NCBI RefSeq assembly: GCF_003574465.1
Contig: NZ_QOWC01000062.1
Coordinates: forward strand, 1-40,572
DNA: 40,572 nucleotides
Reading direction: 5' to 3'
DNA from: Methylobacterium crusticola
Lineage (GTDB): Bacteria; Pseudomonadota; Alphaproteobacteria; Rhizobiales; Beijerinckiaceae
The position numbers and the translations under genes were made by a program. The notes under the pieces were generated by a model. It saw only the letters and a program-made list of their open reading frames with translations. It searched no databases and was not told where the DNA came from. Every line of letters begins with the position of its first letter. The stretch's first letter is position 1. Positions 34,960 through 40,572 of this stretch are shown here, one piece after another.

Positions 34960-36432
34960 ATGCAAGCCTCCCCGACCGCGGACGCGCCGGGAGAGCCGCC
35001 CGCCACCGTGTCGGTCCGGCTCAGCCCGCACGCGGCCCTCGACACGGGCGCGGGCGGCGAGATCCTGGTCCGCCTCGCCCACCAGACGGTCAGCCTCGGG
35101 CCGTTCGAGGCCGGCGTCGCGCCCGCCGCCCGGGCGCTCGCGACCGGCCTGCCGGTCGACACCCTGGGCGCGGGGGCCGACGGCCGCGACCGCGAGGTGC
35201 TGCGCCTCGTCCGGAGCCTCGCCCGGCGCGGCCTCGTCGAGTACGGCCTTCCCGGCGCCGGCGGCGGCGACGCGGTCGTGGTCGAGCCGCAGGTCCCGGA
35301 TTACTGGCCGCGGCTGCCGGATCTCGCCGACGGCGATACCCTGGTCCTGTCGCGGTTCGCCTACATGCGGCGGCGCGCGAGCGAGACGGTTCTCGAATCG
35401 CCGCGCTCCGGCGCCCTGTTCCGGCTCGCCGACCCGGCGGCGGCGGCCCTGCTCGCGACCCTCTGCGTGCCCCGGCCGGTCGCCGCGCTCCGGCGCCGGG
35501 ACGGCTTCCCGGACCTGGCGTTCCTGGCGCTCCTCCTCGACGGCGGCATCCTGCTGCGGCTCGGGCGGGCGGGCGACGAGGGCCTGCGGGCGACGGAGGG
35601 CGACGAGGGCCTGGTCCTGTGGGACTTCCACGACCTCCTCTTCCACGCCCGCAGCACGGAGGGCCGCCACGCCAACCCCCTGGGGGGCCGCTACCCCTAC
35701 GTCGGCGTGATCGACCCCCTGCCGGCGATCCGCCCCGGCTGGCCCGGACCGGCGATCGACCTGGACGTGCCGGCGTCATCCCCCGGCGCGATCCTGCCCC
35801 CCGTGACGGCGCTCCTGCGCGAGCGCCGCTCGACCCGCGACTACGACGACGGGGCGCCGCTCACCCGGGCCGAGCTCGCGCGCTTCCTCGACGGCGCCGC
35901 CCGGATCCAGGCGACCTGGTCCAGCCCGCTCGGCGACGGGGAGGACGGCCCGACCGCGACCTACACGGCGCGACCCTATCCGTCGGCCGGGGGAAGCTAC
36001 GAGCTCGAGCTCTACCTCGCGGTCCGCCGCTGCGACGGGCTCGCGCCCGGCTACTACCACTACGACGCGGAGCGCCACGCCCTGACGCGCCTCGACGCGC
36101 GCCCGCAGGACGTCGGCGCGCTGCTCGGGGCCGCCGCCTACGCGATGGGCGTGCCCGGCGCGCCCCAGGTCCTGATCACCATCGCGGCGCGCTTCGGCCG
36201 GGTGTCGTGGAAGTACAGCGCCGTCGCCTACGAGCTGATTCTGAAGAACGTCGGCGCCCTCACGCAGACGCTGTACCTCGTCGCGACGGAGATGGGGCTC
36301 GGCGGCTGCGCCATCGGCAGCGCCAACATCGAGCTGTTCGCCCGGATGACGGGCCTGCCGCACCACGTCGAGGGCGCCGTCGGCCAGTTCGCGCTCGGGC
36401 GCGGGCTCGACCTCGAGGAGGACGCACCCTGA
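34960..36432 (+). CDS. SagB-type FMN-dependent azoline dehydrogenase
   Basis: A 490-residue protein. The C-terminal nitroreductase-fold domain (about 280-485) has RERRSTRDYDDG (287-298), the flavin-site PYPSAGGSYELELYL (339-353), SWKYSAVAYELILKN with K418-Y419 matching the essential Lys-Tyr of McbC/BcerB, and MGLGGCAIGS (445-454). It would oxidise thiazolines to thiazoles. The N-terminal 220 residues contain two similar blocks (about 17-97 and 128-202) of strand-rich/winged-helix character, possibly extra peptide-binding modules. ATG at 34960 with GAGAGGGAAG. Last gene of the cluster; it converges with the VOC gene. Confidence 0.9.
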   Translation: MQASPTADAPGEPPATVSVRLSPHAALDTGAGGEILVRLAHQTVSLGPFEAGVAPAARALATGLPVDTLGAGADGRDREVLRLVRSLARRGLVEYGLPGAGGGDAVVVEPQVPDYWPRLPDLADGDTLVLSRFAYMRRRASETVLESPRSGALFRLADPAAAALLATLCVPRPVAALRRRDGFPDLAFLALLLDGGILLRLGRAGDEGLRATEGDEGLVLWDFHDLLFHARSTEGRHANPLGGRYPYVGVIDPLPAIRPGWPGPAIDLDVPASSPGAILPPVTALLRERRSTRDYDDGAPLTRAELARFLDGAARIQATWSSPLGDGEDGPTATYTARPYPSAGGSYELELYLAVRRCDGLAPGYYHYDAERHALTRLDARPQDVGALLGAAAYAMGVPGAPQVLITIAARFGRVSWKYSAVAYELILKNVGALTQTLYLVATEMGLGGCAIGSANIELFARMTGLPHHVEGAVGQFALGRGLDLEEDAP

Positions 36433-36445
36433 GGCGGGCGGCCGC

Positions 36446-36458
36446 GCCCCCGCGGGGC
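36446..36458. terminator. Short hairpin between converging genes
   Basis: GCCCC-CGC-GGGGC fills the 26-nt gap between the RiPP operon and the VOC gene and ends at the stop codon of the latter. Short but strong; a bidirectional terminator is plausible, with no U-tract. Confidence 0.35.
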
Positions 36459-37358
36459 TCAGCCGTCCGGCTCCGGCGGGCCCTCCGGCGGCGCCTCGGG
36501 CGCGGCCGGGGTCCGCGGCCCGATCCGGGTGACCAGGACCCGGCCCCCGGACGGGCGTCCCGGCCAGTCCGCCGCCCATCTCGCCCCGACTGTCCGGGCG
36601 CTCCCGCGCCCGAGGAGGGCGAACAGGGCGCCCTGCGGGTCGACGCCGTGCAGGATCCAGGCGCCGCCGGGACCTTCCAGCGGACCTTCGAGGATCCAGC
36701 CGCCGCCGGCCGTCACGCGCTCGGCCGCCCGGGCGATGTCCGGGACGACGAAGTAGTGGAGCCAGAACGGGGCCGGCACGCTCGCGGGCTTCGTGACGAC
36801 GCCGCCGATGACCCGCCCGCCCGACGCGAGGACCCGGTCGTTGCCGGCCGCCTCGCCCGCGGCCTCGTCCCAGCCGAAGAGGGCGCGGTAGAACGCCAGG
36901 GCGGCGCGCCCGTCCGCCGCGAGGAGCTCGGACCAGCCGACATGGCCCAGGCGGTCGGCTAGGCCCCCCTCCTCCGGGCGGGGCATCAGCCAGCGGAACA
37001 GCCCGAGCCGGGCCGCCTGCGGATCGGCGATCACCGCGAAGCGGCTCACGCCCGGCACCTGCATCGGGCCGATGTGCAGCGAGCCCCCGAGCCCGACCGC
37101 CCTGCGGGCCGCCGCGTCGACGTCGACGTCGCCCACGTACCCGATCCAGCTCGGCCCCGCCTCCGTGGCCCCCCCGGGGGCGAGTTCCATGATCCCGCAG
37201 ACCGAGGTCTCGCCCACGGTCAGGAGCCGGTAGGGCATGCCCGGCCCGGAGGCATCCCGCACGCCCCAGCCCACGACATCGCCGTAGAAGGCCGCCGCCG
37301 CCGCCGCGTCGCGCGTGATCAGCTCGAACCAGACGAACCGGCCGTGAGTAGGGACCAT
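36459..37358 (-). CDS. Two-domain VOC (glyoxalase/bleomycin-resistance) protein
   Basis: A 299-residue cytoplasmic protein with tandem VOC modules. The first (about 5-125) begins GRFVWFELITRDAAAAAAFY, the second (about 140-250) begins HVGWSELLAADGRAALAFY, each with the expected beta-alpha pattern and aromatic FY-x-(D/A)-x(3)GW turn. VOC proteins use a metal for isomerisation, dioxygenation or sequestration of small molecules; no substrate is readable. A Pro/Glu-rich tail ends the protein. ATG at 37358 (MVPTHGRF) fits the domain start better than the upstream extension. It adjoins the RiPP cluster on the opposite strand, so a self-protection role is imaginable but unsupported. Confidence 0.85.
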   Translation of the reverse strand: MVPTHGRFVWFELITRDAAAAAAFYGDVVGWGVRDASGPGMPYRLLTVGETSVCGIMELAPGGATEAGPSWIGYVGDVDVDAAARRAVGLGGSLHIGPMQVPGVSRFAVIADPQAARLGLFRWLMPRPEEGGLADRLGHVGWSELLAADGRAALAFYRALFGWDEAAGEAAGNDRVLASGGRVIGGVVTKPASVPAPFWLHYFVVPDIARAAERVTAGGGWILEGPLEGPGGAWILHGVDPQGALFALLGRGSARTVGARWAADWPGRPSGGRVLVTRIGPRTPAAPEAPPEGPPEPDG

Positions 37359-37497
37359 CGCGCGCCTCGCCCCGGGGAACGGCGCGGACCCGGCGACGTC
37401 GCCGCGATCCGCCGGCCGGCATGGTCGCACGGGTGGACGGGCCGAGCCATCGCGGACCGGCGCCGCCGCGGCCGCGGCCGGCGCGTCGCCCGGCCGG

Positions 37498-38358
37498 TCA
37501 GGGCTGGCAGCGGACGGCCGGGCGCCTGGGCCCGACCCCGTTCGTGCGCTCGGCCCGGAAAACGTTCGCCTCGAGCCCGGCGATCCACTGGCGGCCGCTC
37601 ACCGTCACCTCGAGGTACTTCAGCGCCCCGTCGAGGTGCGACGACACGCTGTTCCAGAAGAACTCCGGATAATGCTCCACGAGATCGGTGGCCGAGGTGT
37701 AGCCGAGGGTCGCGTTCGTTCCCACCTCCTCGAACTCGTGGAAGAGCGCGTTGGCTTTGCGCAGGTAGAGCGGGTCGCCCATCTGTCCGATCAGGTCGGC
37801 GGCGCGCACGAGGCGCGCCTCGTCCGAGAGGGGACCGCCCTCGTCCCGGGCGGGGAAGCGGGTGTGCTCGATCGCCTGGATGATCCGGCCGGCATCGAGA
37901 AGGTCGGACTGGCCGAGGCGGGCCGCCACGAACAGCTTGGAGCGCTCGACGTGATGCGGGGTGAGCGCGGCGTCCGAGGCGCCCCGGGGCAGGACCAGCC
38001 GCCCCCCGTCGCCGTCGATCACGTAGCCGTCGACGGCGGAATCGCCCTTCAGGATGCCCCGCACGTAGCCGATGTCGTGCATCAGGCAGGCGACCAGGAG
38101 GTGCGCCCAGTCGCTCGGCCCCACCGGCTCGAGCAGCGTTCGCCCGCGCAGGATCTCGAGGCCGACCTGGGTCACCAGCAGGGTGTGCTCCAGGTCGTGG
38201 TAGAGCGCGTCCGAGTTCGCCAGGCACTCGAGCGCGAGGCAGGCCACCGAGCTGACGGTCTCGGCGAGCGGCGCCTGCGTCGCCCCGAACGTGCCCTGCA
38301 ACTCCGCGGCGAGATGGTCGCCGAGCGCCCTGGCGGCGAGATGTGCCGTTGTGATCAT
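37498..38358 (-). CDS. HD-domain metal-dependent phosphohydrolase
   Basis: A 286-residue protein with an HD signature: YHDLEHTLLVTQ (H54, H58), CLMHDIGYVRG with the H94-D95 doublet, IEHTRFP (H165) and RAADLIGQMGD (D188). These fit a two-metal phosphohydrolase acting on nucleotides, possibly cyclic ones. No sensor domain is fused; the C-terminal 80 residues are helical with SATDLVEHYPEFFWNSVS. ATG at 38358 has a weak ribosome-binding site. It stands alone, with gene-free DNA on its 5' side. Confidence 0.85.
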   Translation of the reverse strand: MITTAHLAARALGDHLAAELQGTFGATQAPLAETVSSVACLALECLANSDALYHDLEHTLLVTQVGLEILRGRTLLEPVGPSDWAHLLVACLMHDIGYVRGILKGDSAVDGYVIDGDGGRLVLPRGASDAALTPHHVERSKLFVAARLGQSDLLDAGRIIQAIEHTRFPARDEGGPLSDEARLVRAADLIGQMGDPLYLRKANALFHEFEEVGTNATLGYTSATDLVEHYPEFFWNSVSSHLDGALKYLEVTVSGRQWIAGLEANVFRAERTNGVGPRRPAVRCQP

Positions 38359-38657
38359 GCCCGTCACCCGCTGGCTGCGCGAAGAGGAGATAGGGTCGCC
38401 CGTGCGGCGCCGGGAGCACGGCGTCGTGACGCGGCGCGCGGGCCTCCCGCCCCTATCCATGCCGGGCAGCCGCGACCGGTTCCGCCGGCGCGCCGACGCC
38501 GCGACCGGGTCTCCGGTGCGCCGATCCGGTCGGGCACGGGTCCAGGCGGCGCGCCTTCATGCGGCACGGCGCGTCGCGGGCCGAAGGCGCACGCGCCGTC
38601 GCGGCGCGCCCGTTCGCCGAGCCGGCGGCCGGGCCCCGGGAACGTCCCCGGCGCGGT
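38359..38657. other. 299-nt gene-free stretch
   Basis: Upstream of the HD gene and downstream of a small gene on the same strand. It is uniformly GC-rich. I see no gene, no clear promoter consensus and no strong dyad. It should contain the HD gene promoter. Confidence 0.4.
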
Positions 38658-38891
38658 CTACGCGCGGAGAGCAGGCGCCTCGTCGGCGATGGCCCGCCGG
38701 ATCCTGAAGGCGATCTGGGACCACATCAGCCCTTCCGTCCGGTCACCTCTCGCCCGCGCGGAGCGGGCCCGCGCGCGCGCCTCGTCGAGTGCAGCCTCGC
38801 CGAACGTCGCGATCAGCGTGGCGGCAGTCGCCCGGGTCGCCTGTACGGCCAAGGTTTTCACGGGTTGATTGTCGGTCGCGACGCGAAACAT
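38658..38891 (-). CDS. Small protein of unknown function (77 aa)
   Basis: A 77-residue protein from ATG 38891 with GGGAG seven bases upstream. Starts MFRVATDNQPVKTLAVQAT, continues with an amphipathic, Ala/Arg-rich helix (ALDEARARARSARARGD) and ends WSQIAFRIRRAIADE. The frame is open further upstream, but the ribosome-binding site supports this start. Divergent from another small gene (39009-39212) across a 117-nt region with a dyad. Size and divergent pairing do not match a known toxin-antitoxin layout. Family not recognised. Confidence 0.6.
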   Translation of the reverse strand: MFRVATDNQPVKTLAVQATRATAATLIATFGEAALDEARARARSARARGDRTEGLMWSQIAFRIRRAIADEAPALRA

Positions 38892-38930
38892 CGTGATACT
38901 CCCGAGCCGCTGCGCCTGTTCTCTTTCCAG

Positions 38931-38958
38931 GATGACTGAACCCGCGAAGCGAGTCATC
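38931..38958. promoter_or_regulatory. Dyad GATGACT-N14-AGTCATC between two small divergent genes
   Basis: Perfect 7-bp arms at 38931-38937 and 38952-38958 in the centre of the short divergent intergenic region. Location favours a shared operator. Confidence 0.4.
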
Positions 38959-38995
38959 ATGATTGCGCATCGGGTGCCGAAAATTCCTGTGCTTC

Positions 38996-39008
38996 GGGAG
39001 GATCTCCC
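38996..39008 (+). promoter_or_regulatory. Ribosome-binding site inside a hairpin
   Basis: GGGAG-GAT-CTCCC immediately precedes the ATG at 39009. The 5' arm is the Shine-Dalgarno of the next gene, so folding would hide it. Five G-C-rich pairs with a 3-nt loop may act as a translational switch, or simply slow initiation. Confidence 0.45.
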
Positions 39009-39212
39009 ATGTCGGGCCAGTCAATTCACTGCAAAATGGACGGAAGGACGTATTCCGGAACCTACAAGGTCGACCGGAATATCATGACGGTGACCACCTC
39101 GTACGGGAAGAAGTCCGTCACGATCGAGAAATCACAGCACGCCGCCCTCGCCCACAAGCTCCTCGAAGAACTGGTCAGGCAGGAGAAGGCCAGGAAAGGC
39201 TCGACGCTCTGA
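39009..39212 (+). CDS. Small protein of unknown function (67 aa)
   Basis: A 67-residue protein with a strand-rich first half (IHCKMDGRTYSGTYKVDRN, then IMTVTTSYGKKSVTIE) and a helical second half (ALAHKLLEELVRQEKARKG). It looks like a compact folded domain, perhaps a small beta-barrel plus helix. It has fewer Ala/Arg residues and somewhat lower GC than most nearby frames, which supports real coding. ATG at 39009 with the Shine-Dalgarno in a hairpin. Family not recognised. Confidence 0.7.
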   Translation: MSGQSIHCKMDGRTYSGTYKVDRNIMTVTTSYGKKSVTIEKSQHAALAHKLLEELVRQEKARKGSTL

Positions 39213-39481
39213 TGCAGGCGCACCGGGCCCACCAGTGAAACCAGGACGAGGCCCGATTCCGGCGACCCGATCCGGTCGCGATCCTCCGGAATCCTCTCAC
39301 GCCGAGCGGGGCAGGCTGCGGCCGGTCCTGGCGGGATCGGTCGCAGCGCGGGTGCCGGAGGTCGTCACGGTCTGGCAGGTCTCGGCCCCGCGGGTCCGCA
39401 TTGCGGGCAGGTCCGGTGCGGGCGGGGCCTGGATCCGCGAGCCCTCGCCCCGGGGCTGGCGCCGGCGCTCGCGACAGCCCC

Positions 39482-39856
39482 TCAGCCGGGGCTGCCGCGC
39501 GGGGGCCGCTTGCGGGCGGCGGGCTTGCGCGCTGCCGTTCCGTCCGCCGGGCCCTCGCGGCGCGCCGGATCGGACAGATGGGCGAAATCCGCGAGCACCG
39601 CCGAGACCAGGCTCTGGAGACGGGGATCCTCGCACGCCAGCGAGGCGGTGAAGCGCTCGAGGAGGTAGCGGGCCTTCGCGGCGGCCTCCGGCCAGGTCGC
39701 GGCCGCGGCCGCGAACAGATGGGTCTCGAGTTCCTGCTGCCGCGCCGCGAGCGAGGCGTGCTGCGCCTCGACCTCGGCGTCCTTCCGGCGAAGGTCCGTC
39801 GCCTTCTGAGCGGCCATCCCGCGCCGCTCGTCCAGTTCGATCGAGCGGTCCGTCAT
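39482..39856 (-). CDS. Coiled-coil-like protein of unknown function (124 aa)
   Basis: A 124-residue protein. The first 45 residues (ERRGMAAQKATDLRRKDAEV, then EAQHASLAARQQELETHLF) form a charged helix likely to be a coiled coil. Two further helices follow (WPEAAAKARYLLERFTA, LQSLVSAVLADFAHL), and then a Lys/Arg/Pro tail (ARKPAARKRPPRG) that could bind nucleic acid. The ATG at 39856 is chosen because the frame before it loses coding character. Downstream of groEL on the same strand, but separated by 239 nt including a terminator-like hairpin. The 269-nt gap on its other side (39213-39481) holds nothing I can support. Confidence 0.65.
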   Translation of the reverse strand: MTDRSIELDERRGMAAQKATDLRRKDAEVEAQHASLAARQQELETHLFAAAAATWPEAAAKARYLLERFTASLACEDPRLQSLVSAVLADFAHLSDPARREGPADGTAARKPAARKRPPRGSPG

Positions 39857-40042
39857 TGGATTCCTGCTGCTGCGTTCGATGTCGAACGTCACTCTAGCGT
39901 GGTTCCGCCGCCTCCCGCAGGACAATCGCGGGCTGTCGCGACGGGTCGCGTCCACCCTGGCGCCGCGCGGTCGGCCCATCGCGGACGGGGAACCGCCGGG
40001 CGTCCGTCCGGCGCGCGGCCCCGAGCCGGCGCGGGCCCGCCG

Positions 40043-40079
40043 CGGTGCGGAAGACGGCGCTCCGGCCGTCCCCGCACCG
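40043..40079 (-). terminator. Probable groEL terminator
   Basis: An extended stem: CGGTGCGG (40043-40050) pairs perfectly with CCGCACCG (40072-40079), and inside it ACGG (40054-40057) pairs with CCGT (40066-40069). It begins 16 nt after the groEL stop on that strand. No U-run follows. Confidence 0.55.
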
Positions 40080-40095
40080 TGCCGTCGAGGCCGGA

Positions 40096-40572
40096 TCAGA
40101 AGTCCATGCCGCCCATGCCGCCCATGCCGCCGCCGCCGCCCGGCATGGCCGCGGATTCCTTCTTCGGGTTCTCCGCCACCATCGCCTCGGTGGTGACGAG
40201 CAGGCCGGCGACGGAGGCCGCCCCCTGGAGCGCCGCCCGCACGACCTTGGCCGGGTCGACGATGCCGGCCTGGATCAGGTCGACGTACTCCTCGGTCTGG
40301 GCGTCGAAGCCGTAGGTCGCCGAGGAATTGGCCAGGATGTTCCCCACCACGATCGAGCCCTCGACGCCCGAGTTCTGCGCGATCTGGCGGATCGGGGCCT
40401 CGAGGGACTTCAGGACGATCTTGATGCCGGCCTGCACGTCCGGGTTGTCGCTCGTGATGCCCTCGGCCGCCGCCTTGGCGCGCAGCAGCGCGACGCCGCC
40501 GCCGGGAACGATGCCCTCCTCCACCGCCGCGCGGGTGGCGTGGAGCGCGTCCTCCACGCGGTCCTTCTTCTC
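40096..40572 (-). CDS. groL: 60-kDa chaperonin GroEL, C-terminal part (cut by window end)
   Basis: The last 158 residues of a GroEL protein, open to the window edge. Diagnostic segments are [49 protein letters not shown] and [20 protein letters not shown]. The disordered GGM tail ends [14 protein letters not shown]. GroEL forms the tetradecameric ATP-driven folding chamber with GroES. This is the equatorial-domain end; the rest of the gene and any groES lie outside the window. Many alphaproteobacteria carry several groEL copies, so copy identity cannot be given. Confidence 0.97.
   Translation of the reverse strand, partial: EKKDRVEDALHATRAAVEEGIVPGGGVALLRAKAAAEGITSDNPDVQAGIKIVLKSLEAPIRQIAQNSGVEGSIVVGNILANSSATYGFDAQTEEYVDLIQAGIVDPAKVVRAALQGAASVAGLLVTTEAMVAENPKKESAAMPGGGGGMGGMGGMDF

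Noticed and set aside
38658..39212. Divergent small genes as a toxin-antitoxin pair
   Set aside because: Toxin-antitoxin genes are normally co-directional and overlapping; these diverge, and neither sequence resembles a known toxin or antitoxin.
39235..39651. Plus-strand frame after the 67-residue gene
   Set aside because: Arg/Pro/Gly-rich throughout, no start signal, and half of it is antisense to the coiled-coil protein gene.

Overview
GC-rich (roughly three quarters G+C) chromosomal DNA of an alphaproteobacterium. Several features suggest a Methylobacterium-like member of the Hyphomicrobiales: a PQQ-type dehydrogenase next to a dihaem cytochrome c, a YceI/cytochrome b561/YceI operon, a GroEL with a GGM tail, frequent GTG starts, and many genes overlapping by 4 nt (ATGA or GTGA). 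This placement is an inference from gene content; no rRNA or tRNA gene is present to settle it. I saw no insertion sequence, prophage, CRISPR array or tRNA.

Layout. 1-3023: tail of an unknown gene, a LysR regulator, and a divergent YceI - cytochrome b561 - YceI operon with clustered palindromes in the shared promoter region. 3097-4192: two tiny membrane protein genes and a gene-free stretch of lower GC. 4193-9069: a DUF2252 kinase-like protein and a Mfd-family transcription-repair translocase. 9235-11169: an exported sorbosone/glucose dehydrogenase-like beta-propeller and a dihaem cytochrome c that probably takes its electrons. 11408-15337: an amino-sugar operon (murQ, a GlmS-like SIS protein, nagA) followed by a DUF4336 gene. 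15362-22952: a 6-phosphogluconate-dehydrogenase-like enzyme and a cytochrome P450, divergent from a complete peptide/nickel-type ABC importer.

23065-30012: a catabolic operon on the minus strand: TRAP solute-binding protein, thiolase, acyl-CoA synthetase, SDR dehydrogenase and two DUF296/PCC proteins. It is divergent from an IclR regulator. The intergenic region carries two copies of a 17-nt palindrome (GGTCCAT-N3-ATGGACC type), one in the operon leader and one across the iclR start codon. Together the genes look like uptake, CoA activation, oxidation and thiolytic cleavage of an unidentified carboxylic acid.

31906-36432: the most striking locus, a thiazole/oxazole-modified peptide (TOMM) RiPP cluster. 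A 126-residue precursor has a signal-peptide-like leader and a 33-residue core made only of Arg, Gly and Cys (12 Cys). It is followed by a fused leader-binding/YcaO cyclodehydratase and a SagB-type FMN dehydrogenase. A promoter with a leader hairpin precedes the precursor and a perfect 18-nt palindrome follows it. No dedicated exporter, protease or immunity gene is visible.

36459-40572: a two-domain VOC protein, an HD-domain hydrolase, three small proteins of unknown function (one with its Shine-Dalgarno inside a hairpin), and the C-terminal part of GroEL, cut by the window end.
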